Source of the DNA: BMS3ABIN04 sp965554225
GTDB taxonomy: Bacteria; Bacteroidota; Ignavibacteria; Ignavibacteriales; Melioribacteraceae
DNA: 26,882 nucleotides
Direction: 5' to 3'
Assembly: GCA_965554225.1 (NCBI GenBank)
Contig: CBEVZC010000030.1
Span: 1-26,882 of the forward strand
The notes under the pieces were generated by a model that saw only the letters and a program-made list of their open reading frames with translations, was not told the origin of the DNA and ran no database searches. This document shows, piece after piece, positions 1 through 7,929 of the stretch. The stretch's first letter is position 1, and the number at the start of each line of letters is the position of its first letter. The position numbers and the translations under genes are program-made.

Positions 1-272
1 CCGTCTGAAAAATCAAGTTCAGTACCCATTAGGTAAAAAAGACTTTTTCCATCAACATAGATTTTTAGATTACTATGCTCAATTATAGTATCTGTAGAGT
101 TTACTGTATCATCAAATTTAATATTATAAGTTAATCCCGAGCATCCACCACCTTTTACACTAACGCGCAATCCGTGATTTTGTGGAATGCTGTTTTCTTC
201 TCTTATCTTTTTGATTTGATTTTGTGCTCGATCGGATATTAAAATGGGCTGATCATTTATTTTAGAGTTCAT
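1..272 (-). CDS. IscA/HesB-family iron-sulfur cluster assembly protein (C-terminus cut by window edge)
   Basis: Reading the minus strand from an ATG at 270-272 gives an open frame of 90 codons that runs off the left edge. The translation has the A-type carrier pattern: a helix beginning ILISDRAQNQIKKI, then LRVSVKGGGCSGLTY (conserved Cys at residue 44), then IYVDGKSLFYLMGTELDF. Proteins of this family bind Fe-S clusters or iron and pass them to apo-targets; the C-terminal CGC cysteines expected of the family would lie outside the window. AGGAG lies 8 bases upstream of the ATG and fixes the start. It follows the small ORF at 298-618 by 25 bases and is third in an operon headed by an Rrf2 regulator, which fits Fe-S cluster biogenesis. 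Family certain; choice among IscA, SufA and ErpA not possible here. Confidence 0.88.
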   Translation of the reverse strand, partial: MNSKINDQPILISDRAQNQIKKIREENSIPQNHGLRVSVKGGGCSGLTYNIKFDDTVNSTDTIIEHSNLKIYVDGKSLFYLMGTELDFSD

Positions 273-297
273 ATTTGTTCTCCTACAATTAAAATTA

Positions 298-618
298 CTA
301 AGCAATACTTTTTTCTTCTTTCTTTTCTAAATCTTCTTTTTGATTGAGGTGAAAATTAACTTTCCATGTTTTATGATCAATCTTGAATAGCTTGTTCTCT
401 TTTTCAAGTTGTCCGATAAACCTGTTTGTTAAATTTTCAACTTGACTATAGTTGAGCGAGTTCCCTTTTAATTCAAAAAAGTGCTTTATCGCATACTGAA
501 TATCCTTTAAAAAGATATTTGAATTGAAGAACATACGGTAGTTTTCACTCATAAAATTTAAGAAAATGGTTTCTTCCTTTTTTAAGACATCAAGTTCATT
601 TTGAATTGAAGTTTTCAT
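298..618 (-). CDS. small protein of unknown function in the Fe-S assembly operon
   Basis: A 106-residue soluble protein with no signal peptide or membrane segment and no cysteine. The middle (about residues 33-92) has a helix-rich stretch followed by KLFKIDHKTWKVNF, which by eye resembles a small winged-helix or strand-turn-strand ending; this is only an impression. The C-terminus is highly charged (KEDLEKKEEK). The start is supported by GGAGGAG about 10 bases upstream, lying inside the 3' end of the Rrf2 gene, whose stop is at 620-622. The tight spacing between an Rrf2 regulator and an IscA-like gene points to a role in Fe-S cluster assembly or its regulation, but no family was recognised. 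Confidence 0.8.
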   Translation of the reverse strand: MKTSIQNELDVLKKEETIFLNFMSENYRMFFNSNIFLKDIQYAIKHFFELKGNSLNYSQVENLTNRFIGQLEKENKLFKIDHKTWKVNFHLNQKEDLEKKEEKSIA

Positions 619-619
619 A

Positions 620-1027
620 TTAAATTAGCTCCTCCAATGTTGTTGAATTTAACACTTTAATGATTTTGTTTTGAACAGTATGAAGCGGTTCTCTAATTGA
701 ACAATCATTAATTCTTTTGCAGTCCTTATTTGTTGCGTCCTCAAACAGACAATCGGTAATTTGAATATCTCTTTCCACAGCTCTAATTATACTTGTTAAA
801 CTGAGTTTATTGGGAGGAAGCGACAAGTAGTATCCGCCTCGTGTACCTTGACGCGATTCTATAATATTATATTTGACTAATTTTTGCATTATTTTAGCAA
901 GAAGTTCATATGGTATGCTCATTGAACCCGATATCTCCTTTGTGCTGATCGGAGTTTCATGATTTGCCTCAGATATATATTTTAAGGCAAATATAGCATA
1001 TTCTACTGATTTTGTTAGTTTCAACAT
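620..1027 (-). CDS. Rrf2-family transcriptional regulator (IscR/SufR-like)
   Basis: 135 residues, the usual size of the family. The N-terminal winged helix opens with MLKLTKSVEYAIFALKYIS and contains the family segment SIPYELLAKIMQKLVKYNII followed by SRQGTRGGYYLS, the recognition helix and wing. Three cysteines, C93, C103 and C109, sit where IscR-type proteins bind a [2Fe-2S] cluster, although the first spacing (nine intervening residues) is longer than in E. coli IscR (five). It is the first gene of an operon with an unknown small protein and an IscA-like protein, so it most likely senses Fe-S status and regulates this operon. A palindrome matching the IscR type-1 core lies 9-21 bases before the ATG (1036-1048), which suggests autoregulation. 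The assignment to Rrf2 is firm; IscR-like sensing is inferred. Confidence 0.9.
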   Translation of the reverse strand: MLKLTKSVEYAIFALKYISEANHETPISTKEISGSMSIPYELLAKIMQKLVKYNIIESRQGTRGGYYLSLPPNKLSLTSIIRAVERDIQITDCLFEDATNKDCKRINDCSIREPLHTVQNKIIKVLNSTTLEELI

Positions 1028-1035
1028 TTATATAC

Positions 1036-1048
1036 GACTAATTTAGTC
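1036..1048 (-). promoter_or_regulatory. candidate IscR/Rrf2 operator (perfect palindrome)
   Basis: GACTAAATTAGTC (minus strand) is a perfect 6-1-6 inverted repeat and fits the core GACT-RWWWY-AGTC of the published IscR type-1 site. The outer flanks match only in part (ATA on one side, TAT on the other). It lies between the likely promoter and the start codon of the Rrf2 gene. Upstream, TATAAT at 1076-1081 is a good -10 candidate, but the nearest TTGACT (1102-1107) is 20 bases from it, so the promoter itself is uncertain. Confidence 0.6.
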
Positions 1049-1188
1049 CGATATAAATATAGTAAAGAAATGAGCATTATACAAGTCAAAATTATTTTGG
1101 TAGTCAATATAATTTCAAAAATCTATTAAAAGGGAAGTGAATACTTAATTAAAGTCTTATTATTAAAACTATATTTGGATGGATGTGT

Positions 1189-1226
1189 AAAAAATTATAA
1201 ATTAAGCAAAAATAAATTGCAAATTT
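1189..1226 (-). terminator. weak candidate terminator after the nuo operon
   Basis: On the minus strand, 17-44 bases after the end of nuoN, an AT-rich imperfect hairpin (AAATT/AATTT plus GCAA/TTGC arms, 1199-1226) is followed after a few bases by a run of six T. It is the only hairpin-plus-T structure in this gap, but it is weak. Confidence 0.3.
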
Positions 1227-1242
1227 TCATGTGAGCTGAAAA

Positions 1243-2748
1243 CTAAAATCCTAGAATAGTAATACAACTTTTGGCTAAATCAACAACCGGTGTAAAATAA
1301 ATTCCAAGGAATAGAACGGGAATAACCAGTATTAGTATAAAAATCAAATTTGGAAGGGGAGTCTTAAACTTTTCTAAAGGTTTTTCTGATTTTGTAAGGA
1401 ACATATGTTTTAAGACTCTAATGTAATAATAAAGTGACACTACACTATTAACGACTGCAATAACAGCTAAAATAATCATTTTAGAATTTATTAAAGCAAC
1501 AAATAAATACAACTTTCCAATAAATCCTGCTGTTGGAGGTAATCCGGTAAGAGAGACTAAAAATATGGCAAATGAAACTCCTAAAAACGGAGTTGCATAT
1601 CCCATTCCGTTATAATCATTTATATTTTCAGATCCGGTTTTGTTTGCAATAAGCATAACTATGTAAAACGATCCGATGTTCATCAACATGTAAAATGCAA
1701 AATATATAAGTACCGATTCAACACCGATATCTGAAAGTACTGTAACACCTAGTAAAAGATAACCGGCGTGGGCAATACTTGAATAAGCCAACATTCTCTT
1801 AAGATTATCTTGCCACAAAGCAGTGAAATTCCCAAAAGTCATTGTTAGTACCGAAATAATAGCAATGAAAGTTTTCCAATCAAAGGAGTGAATCATTTGC
1901 CAAGTTCCATCGGGTTCAACTCCGGCAACAAGAGAAGTTTTAAGTAATCTAATTAAGAAAGCAAAACCTGCCGCTTTACTAGCAACGGATAAAAATGCAG
2001 TAATGGAAATTGGAGCTCCTTCATACACATCCGGTGTCCAAAAATGAAATGGTACTGCAGAAATTTTGTAACCGATTCCGACAAACATCAAGATTACCGC
2101 AAAATAAAAAGTAAACCAATCGAAACTTAGTGTTCTTAAAGCAGTATTTATATCATATAAGTTTGTACTTCCGACCAATCCGTAGATTAATGAAATACCA
2201 AACAACATTGTTCCGGTAGATACAGCGCCATAAATAAGATATTTAAGCGATGCTTCGCTATTCCTGTCTCTAAGTTTTGTGAAACCGGCAAGAACATAAG
2301 ATGAAAGCGACAGCAATTCCATAGATAAATAGATAAGAATCAAATCGGAAGATGAAATTAGGAAAAGCATACCTAAGATCATACCGAAGATTAGAGCATA
2401 GTATTCACCTAGACGGTCTTTAACTTTTTGAATTTCAGCTGAAGAATAAGAAAAGAATACTATTAAAATAGAAGTAATTATTACTAGAAGTTTAAAATAT
2501 GATCCGAATGAATCGATGGTAACCATTCCGAATCTTTTATTTCCCAAAGTAAAAGCAAAACCGCTTCTATATAATTCATTAATGACAAATATTCCACTTA
2601 TGAACAAACCTACTAAAGCAATTACAGGTATAATTGTTTTTTTCTTCTGAAAGATGAGATCAAAAACAACTAATAGAATTAGCGTAATTGAAATAGTAAT
2701 TTCAGGTTTAATAAAAGATAATGAACTATATAAGCTGGAAAAATTCAT
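1243..2748 (-). CDS. nuoN: NADH-quinone oxidoreductase-like complex I, subunit N
   Basis: About 501 residues of nearly continuous membrane helices: an antiporter-like (Mrp-type) proton-pumping subunit of complex I in the inner membrane. Family signatures are visible: the conserved glutamate helix YLSMELLSLSSYVLAGF and the lysine helix region KISAVPFHFWTPDVYEGAP, followed by the broken-helix region around LKRMLAYSSIAHAGYLLLG. The frame is open to a TTG at 2757, but no Shine-Dalgarno precedes that codon, while the ATG at 2746-2748 has TTGAG at suitable spacing, so I place the start there. It is the last gene of the operon, 22 bases after nuoM. Confidence 0.95.
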   Translation of the reverse strand: MNFSSLYSSLSFIKPEITISITLILLVVFDLIFQKKKTIIPVIALVGLFISGIFVINELYRSGFAFTLGNKRFGMVTIDSFGSYFKLLVIITSILIVFFSYSSAEIQKVKDRLGEYYALIFGMILGMLFLISSSDLILIYLSMELLSLSSYVLAGFTKLRDRNSEASLKYLIYGAVSTGTMLFGISLIYGLVGSTNLYDINTALRTLSFDWFTFYFAVILMFVGIGYKISAVPFHFWTPDVYEGAPISITAFLSVASKAAGFAFLIRLLKTSLVAGVEPDGTWQMIHSFDWKTFIAIISVLTMTFGNFTALWQDNLKRMLAYSSIAHAGYLLLGVTVLSDIGVESVLIYFAFYMLMNIGSFYIVMLIANKTGSENINDYNGMGYATPFLGVSFAIFLVSLTGLPPTAGFIGKLYLFVALINSKMIILAVIAVVNSVVSLYYYIRVLKHMFLTKSEKPLEKFKTPLPNLIFILILVIPVLFLGIYFTPVVDLAKSCITILGF

Positions 2749-2770
2749 ATTACTCAACTATAAATAAATT

Positions 2771-4375
2771 TTAAAAACCGGCTAAAGCTGTAATATGCTG
2801 TGCATTTGCCGACATAAAGTTAACAAGAGAATTTACCGATGTGTTCATTAAATGAATCATCGGATTAGGATAAATTCCCAAATAAAAGACAATTAGCATC
2901 AAAGGAATAAACATTGCATATTCTCTGCCTGTTAAGTCAGGTAAAGAATTCCATTTTTCATTTAATTTACCAAAGAAAATTCTTTGTAGAGTCCAGAGCA
3001 TATATGCTGCACCCAAAAGAACAGTTAAGGTGGAAATAATTGTTAATACACGAATATTTACTGCACTAAATGCTCCCAAGAATACCAAGACTTCAGAAAT
3101 AAATCCGCTTAAACTCGGAAGACCAATAGCTGCAAAAAACGCAACAGTTACAAATCCGGTATAAATCGGCATCTGAGTTGCGAGTCCGCCGAACTCATTG
3201 ATACCTCTTGTATGTGCTCTTTCATAAATCACACCTACACTTAAGAACAACATAGCTGTAATTGTACCATGATTGAACATCTGGAAAACAGCACCGTTTA
3301 TTCCGGTTACCGTTAAAGAAGCCATCCCCAGTAAAACATATCCCATGTGCGAAATAGAAGAATAAGCAATAAGTTTTTTAAAGTCTTTTTGAGCAAGCGC
3401 AACAAGTGCACCGTAAATCATATTAATAACGCCAAACAATGCAATATACCAAGCCAACTCCCGGGTAATTTCCGGAAATATCGGAAAACTAACGCGAATA
3501 ATTCCGTATGTACCCATTTTCAATAACACACCGGCTAAAATTACACTAATTGGTGTTGGAGCTTCAACGTGAGCATCGGGCAGCCAAGTGTGGAATGGGA
3601 ACATAGGAATTTTGATTGCAAAACCGATAAATAAAAATATATAAGCTATAAATCTTAAATTATGCGGATTTAACGGAGAAAGAATTCCAGTTGCAGTATA
3701 ATTTGAAGGATCCATTAAAGCTAATAGATTAAATGTAAATACTTTTGATCCGTCTGCTAACGTTTGAGTTGCACTAAAATACAATGCAATCATTACTAAA
3801 AGCATAAATACACTACCGGCAAGAGTATAAATAAAGAACTTAATAGCTGCATACTCTTTCCTTGGTCCACCCCAAATACCAATTAGAAAATACATTGGCA
3901 ATAGCATTAATTCCCAAAAAACGTAGAATAGAAAAAAGTTAAGGGAAACAAACACTCCAACCATTGCAGTATCCAGTAGTAAATAAAGAGCGAAATACCC
4001 TTTTACAGATTTGTTAATAGTCCAGGATGAAAGAGTTGCAATAAAAGTAATAATTGTGCTCAATAAAACAAGAGGCGTGCTGATTCCGTCAACACCTACA
4101 AAATAATTAATTTTTATTGTTCCAATCCATGAACCACCAAAAACTTCGATCCATTTATAGTTTTCCATAAATTGGAAAGAGCTTTTATCAAAAATTCCGC
4201 CGGCAGAATAATCAAAATTAGCAAGCAAAATAATTGCTAAGACAAGTTGAAGTGCTGTAGCGATAAGTGTTGTATATTTTATTTGCTTTTCGCTTTTACC
4301 GGGTAGTAATAACACAATTATTATACCTATAACAGGAATAAACGTTATCAACGATAAAATTGGGAATCCTTCCAT
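2771..4375 (-). CDS. nuoM: NADH-quinone oxidoreductase-like complex I, subunit M
   Basis: 534 residues, multi-helix antiporter-like proton-pumping subunit. The conserved glutamate helix is seen as FWELMLLPMYFLIGIWG and the lysine/histidine helix as KIPMFPFHTWLPDAHVEAP, followed by LIAYSSISHMGYVLLG. Length and motif order match NuoM. AAGGTAGAG lies upstream of the ATG at 4373-4375. It sits between nuoL (36 bases upstream) and nuoN, the usual order. In the assembled complex it lies between NuoL and NuoN in the membrane arm. Confidence 0.97.
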   Translation of the reverse strand: MEGFPILSLITFIPVIGIIIVLLLPGKSEKQIKYTTLIATALQLVLAIILLANFDYSAGGIFDKSSFQFMENYKWIEVFGGSWIGTIKINYFVGVDGISTPLVLLSTIITFIATLSSWTINKSVKGYFALYLLLDTAMVGVFVSLNFFLFYVFWELMLLPMYFLIGIWGGPRKEYAAIKFFIYTLAGSVFMLLVMIALYFSATQTLADGSKVFTFNLLALMDPSNYTATGILSPLNPHNLRFIAYIFLFIGFAIKIPMFPFHTWLPDAHVEAPTPISVILAGVLLKMGTYGIIRVSFPIFPEITRELAWYIALFGVINMIYGALVALAQKDFKKLIAYSSISHMGYVLLGMASLTVTGINGAVFQMFNHGTITAMLFLSVGVIYERAHTRGINEFGGLATQMPIYTGFVTVAFFAAIGLPSLSGFISEVLVFLGAFSAVNIRVLTIISTLTVLLGAAYMLWTLQRIFFGKLNEKWNSLPDLTGREYAMFIPLMLIVFYLGIYPNPMIHLMNTSVNSLVNFMSANAQHITALAGF

Positions 4376-4411
4376 ATTAATTCTCTACCTTAAATATAAT
4401 TTAATTATTTA

Positions 4412-6526
4412 CTAAAACGGTTTAAATAACAACAACAAAATCAAAATTGAAAAAACAACAAAAACGATATATGTCTGTACTTTTCCGGTCTGGAATTTTC
4501 TTAAACCCAATCCGAATAATCCGCTCATAAAAGCAGTTCCGTTAACCATTCCGTCAACTATGTAATGATCGAAAATCTCACTTATATTTGCTGTAAGTCT
4601 AGCAGTAAAAGCAGTTCCGTTAACCAAACCGTCAACAATATATTTATCAAACAACGATAATAATTTGCCAAGGCCTATAGTTCCCCCAATGAATGTAGCA
4701 TGATAAAATTCATCAACATACCACTTATTTAGTGAGAACAGATAAAGCGGACGTAATTTTTCCGCCGTTTTATCCGGATCAATAATTCGCCATTGATACA
4801 TTAAAAATGCAAGCAATAAACCTAATCCGCCTAAGGTTAATGATAAAATTAATGAAGGAATATGAGCCCAATGCATGGCGTGTTCATACTCTTCGGAATT
4901 TGTAATTGAAGCTTCAACTGTGCTATGTTCTTCGGAAATTGAAGCAATCTCCGTTGACGGTTCATTTACCATAAAATCAAATCTTGTTTCATTGGGAATA
5001 ACTTGTACCGGTGTTTTTACCCAATCTTTTAAAAACCAGCCATCTTCAGGTGCTACAGGGTTTAATGTATACCAGAAGAAAATTGATAGAAGACTTAAAA
5101 CAACTAACGGCATTGTCATTACAAAAGGTGTTTCATGGGCATGTTCATATTTTTCTAAATTTCTCGGTTTGCCATGAAATGTCATTATGATAAGTCTGAA
5201 CATATAAAATGCAGTCATAAAAGCAACAAGGAAACCTAAGGTAGGAATTAACCAATGACCGGTTAAATGACCAAACGCAAGACTACCGGCTAAAATTCCG
5301 TCTTTACTGAGGAAACCAGATGTTAAAGGAATACCTGAAATAGCCAGTGAAGAAACAATAAATGCAGTATAAGTAATTGGCATTTTCTTTCTTAATCCAC
5401 CCATTTGTCTCATATCCTGTTCATGATGCATCGAATGAATTACAGAACCTGAACCAAGGAATAAATTGGATTTAAAAAATGCGTGCGTTACCAAATGGAA
5501 AAATGCAAATGCATAAGCACCAACTCCAACAGACATAACCATATAACCCAATTGGCTAACAGTTGAATAAGCTAAAACCCGTTTAATATCATTTTGGGTA
5601 AGCGCAATTGTAGCTGCCACGAACGAAGTTACAGCGCCAATAATTGCAACAACCAGCATTGCATCGGCTGTAAGCATAACAAAAATTCTTAAAGATAAAT
5701 AAACACCTGCGGCAACCATAGTAGCAGAGTGAATCAATGCACTAACCGGTGTAGGGCCTTCCATAGCATCAGGCAGCCAAACATGTAATGGGAATTGTGC
5801 CGATTTACCAACAGCCCCCATAAAAACCAAAATACCTGTTGCCGTCAACCATGCAGTACTGTCAAAAGGTAATTTTCCTAAAGAAATTTGATGAAAAATT
5901 GAATCGAATGAAAATGTATTATAAGTTGTAAATAAAATTAAAATTCCAACCAACATTCCGATATCGCCGATACGATTAGTAAGGAAGGCTTTTTTACCTG
6001 CATCGGAAGCAGATTTTTTTTCATACCAGAAACCAATTAGTAAATACGAAGAAAGACCAACCAATTCCCAGAAGATATACATCATTAATAAATTATCACT
6101 AATTACTATTCCAATCATTGAGAAAGTAAAAATTCCAAGAAAAGCATAATAACGGTTAAATCTGGGATCGCCTCTCATATATTCGAGCGAATAAATATGT
6201 ACCAAAAAACTAATCAAATTGACAACAAAAAGCATTATAGCCGCAATGTTATCTATTTTTATTCCTAATCTAATTTTCAGTGAATCAACAAGAGGAACGT
6301 TGCTAAAATTTATCCAGATAAAACTAAAAGCAACATCATTATGTAAATAGGTAGTTAATTTTGTGATTAAAACAAGAATTGCCAGAATAAGGCCGGTGCT
6401 TAATATTCCTATCTCAAGCCAATGTAATTTAGGATATTTTTTGCCGAATACAATAAGAATACCGAAACCGAATGCCGGCAATAAAAGCATTATTATAGAA
6501 AAATTAATTATTAAAGTATCAGTCAT
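4412..6526 (-). CDS. nuoL: NADH-quinone oxidoreductase-like complex I, subunit L (with C-terminal tandem duplication)
   Basis: 704 residues; the distal antiporter-like proton-pumping subunit. The glutamate helix (FWELVGLSSYLLIGFW) and lysine region (KSAQFPLHVWLPDAMEGPTP) are intact, as is IKRVLAYSTVSQLGYMVM. It is longer than E. coli NuoL (613 residues). A charged loop at about residues 505-555 (rich in E, S, T) and a tandem repeat near the C-terminus account for part of this: FDKYIVDGLVNGTAF (626-640) recurs as FDHYIVDGMVNGTAF (652-666) with a 26-residue period. The repeat falls in the stretch that links the lateral amphipathic helix to the last membrane helix. The ATG is at 6524-6526, 6 bases after the nuoK stop; no strong ribosome site, so coupling to nuoK is likely. 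Confidence 0.97.
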   Translation of the reverse strand: MTDTLIINFSIIMLLLPAFGFGILIVFGKKYPKLHWLEIGILSTGLILAILVLITKLTTYLHNDVAFSFIWINFSNVPLVDSLKIRLGIKIDNIAAIMLFVVNLISFLVHIYSLEYMRGDPRFNRYYAFLGIFTFSMIGIVISDNLLMMYIFWELVGLSSYLLIGFWYEKKSASDAGKKAFLTNRIGDIGMLVGILILFTTYNTFSFDSIFHQISLGKLPFDSTAWLTATGILVFMGAVGKSAQFPLHVWLPDAMEGPTPVSALIHSATMVAAGVYLSLRIFVMLTADAMLVVAIIGAVTSFVAATIALTQNDIKRVLAYSTVSQLGYMVMSVGVGAYAFAFFHLVTHAFFKSNLFLGSGSVIHSMHHEQDMRQMGGLRKKMPITYTAFIVSSLAISGIPLTSGFLSKDGILAGSLAFGHLTGHWLIPTLGFLVAFMTAFYMFRLIIMTFHGKPRNLEKYEHAHETPFVMTMPLVVLSLLSIFFWYTLNPVAPEDGWFLKDWVKTPVQVIPNETRFDFMVNEPSTEIASISEEHSTVEASITNSEEYEHAMHWAHIPSLILSLTLGGLGLLLAFLMYQWRIIDPDKTAEKLRPLYLFSLNKWYVDEFYHATFIGGTIGLGKLLSLFDKYIVDGLVNGTAFTARLTANISEIFDHYIVDGMVNGTAFMSGLFGLGLRKFQTGKVQTYIVFVVFSILILLLLFKPF

Positions 6527-6532
6527 TGGTTA

Positions 6533-6844
6533 CTATTCTTTTAATTTGTTAATTTCATCAATATTTACGTCGGAAAATGTTTTGTAAATATTAAGTACAA
6601 TCGCCAAAGCAATTGCTGCTTCGGCGGCGGCTAAAATAATTACAAACAAAGCTGTGATTTCTCCGCTTAATCCTAAGTTACCGTATCTGGAAAACGCAAC
6701 AAAATTTATATTAGCCGAGTTAAGGATTAATTCTATTCCCATTAAAACTAAAATTGCATTTTTACGTGTAACTACAGCGTAAATACCGAGCGAGAATAAA
6801 ATTGAGCTGACTACCAAAAAATGTTGTAAACTAATATTTTCCAA
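6533..6844 (-). CDS. nuoK: NADH-quinone oxidoreductase-like complex I, subunit K
   Basis: 103 residues with three membrane helices, the standard size and topology. The two glutamates of the family's proton path are visible in LMGIELILNSANINFVAFS (second helix) and in the third helix around LAAAEAAIALAIVL. The start is a TTG at 6842-6844: it is preceded by AAAGG at 8 bases and gives the expected short N-terminus MENISLQHFLVVS, whereas a later ATG would remove part of the first helix. It lies 11 bases downstream of nuoJ. Confidence 0.95.
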   Translation of the reverse strand: MENISLQHFLVVSSILFSLGIYAVVTRKNAILVLMGIELILNSANINFVAFSRYGNLGLSGEITALFVIILAAAEAAIALAIVLNIYKTFSDVNIDEINKLKE

Positions 6845-6855
6845 TTTAAAAACCT

Positions 6856-7353
6856 TTATTCTTTTTCTCTTCTTGCAATTGAAGCAGCACCAATCATTGC
6901 AACTAATAATAGAATTGCAAGCAATTCAAATACTAATACATAATCCGTAACCAGTATTTTACCTAAACCGTAAATTGTAGTTGACGGAATAGTTCCGGGT
7001 ATAGATTTCCAATGTGTGGAAAGCATTAAGGATATTAAAACCGCAGCAAAAATACCTACCCCGATAACCGCAGGGATTACTTTAACTGATCCGGATTTTA
7101 TTTCAACATGAGTTATTTTGTGTGTTAACATAACACCAAATAATAACAATACAAGTATACCTCCTATATAAACCATTATTTGAACAACTGCCAGAAAATC
7201 AGCGCCTAGTAAAACATATAATCCGGTGACTCCGAAAAACGTAAATATTAAATAGAATGCAGAATGAACTATATTCTTAGAACTTACAACTAAAAAACCT
7301 GACACTATTGTAAGCAGTGCAAATAAATAAAATATTAAGTCATATAGATTCAT
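6856..7353 (-). CDS. nuoJ: NADH-quinone oxidoreductase-like complex I, subunit J
   Basis: 165 residues with five predicted membrane helices, as in NuoJ. The third helix contains the family's glycine-rich pi-bulge segment VQIMVYIGGILVLLLFGVML, which takes part in coupling quinone reduction to proton pumping. It ends with the short basic tail ARREKE. The ATG at 7351-7353 follows nuoI by 11 bases. No unusual feature was seen. Confidence 0.95.
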   Translation of the reverse strand: MNLYDLIFYLFALLTIVSGFLVVSSKNIVHSAFYLIFTFFGVTGLYVLLGADFLAVVQIMVYIGGILVLLLFGVMLTHKITHVEIKSGSVKVIPAVIGVGIFAAVLISLMLSTHWKSIPGTIPSTTIYGLGKILVTDYVLVFELLAILLLVAMIGAASIARREKE

Positions 7354-7364
7354 AATAAAACAGA

Positions 7365-7928
7365 TTATTCCTTTTTTGTATCTTGATTTTTTTCAGCTGC
7401 CTTAGCTGCCGCCGCTTTAGCTTTTGCGGCTGCTTTTTCTTCCATAAATTTTTCGTAATTAACTTTTTTCTCTTCAACTTCATTAAGAGTTAAGGTTGAA
7501 AAATTATATACTAGATCTTCTCGCTTATATTCGGAAAACTCATAAACATCAGTCATATAAATACATTCCGTTGGGCATGGGAATACACATAATTGACAAT
7601 AGCAACACTTAGCAATATCAATATCGAATTTGGTAACCCAGAGAGCTTTCTTTTTACCGTTAGAAGTGGTGCCTAAATCATCTGGCGGTGTAGCTTTAAC
7701 TGTTTCGATTTCTATACAGTCAACGGGACATGCTCTCTCGCACTGCATGCAGCCGATACAATCATCCATATTAACATATAATCTGTTACGTGCTCTATCC
7801 GGAAGAGGAAGTTTCACATCGGGATATTGAATAGTTACAGCAGGAACAAATAAATGCTTAAATGTTACCTTCATTCCGATTAAAACGGTCCAAATTCCTT
7901 CCCATGTATTTTTAAGATATTGTTTCAT
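7365..7928 (-). CDS. nuoI: NADH-quinone oxidoreductase-like complex I, subunit I (8Fe ferredoxin subunit)
   Basis: 187 residues. Two complete [4Fe-4S] motifs of the form CxxCxxCxxxCP are seen: CIGCMQCERACP (C57, C60, C63, C67) and CCYCQLCVFPCP (C108, C111, C114, C118). These carry clusters N6a and N6b, which pass electrons towards NuoB. The N-terminal amphipathic region (residues 1-30) fits the membrane-adjacent helices of the family. After residue 150 there is an alanine/lysine-rich tail of about 35 residues (EEKAAAKAKAAAAKAAEK) that core NuoI does not need and that looks like a charged helix. The ATG at 7926-7928 is one base after the nuoH region ends. Confidence 0.97.
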   Translation of the reverse strand: MKQYLKNTWEGIWTVLIGMKVTFKHLFVPAVTIQYPDVKLPLPDRARNRLYVNMDDCIGCMQCERACPVDCIEIETVKATPPDDLGTTSNGKKKALWVTKFDIDIAKCCYCQLCVFPCPTECIYMTDVYEFSEYKREDLVYNFSTLTLNEVEEKKVNYEKFMEEKAAAKAKAAAAKAAEKNQDTKKE

Positions 7929-7929
7929 T

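Noticed and set aside
4875..5177. 100-residue plus-strand open frame
   Set aside because: It lies wholly antisense to nuoL, has no ribosome site and its residues show no family pattern; a shadow of the real gene.
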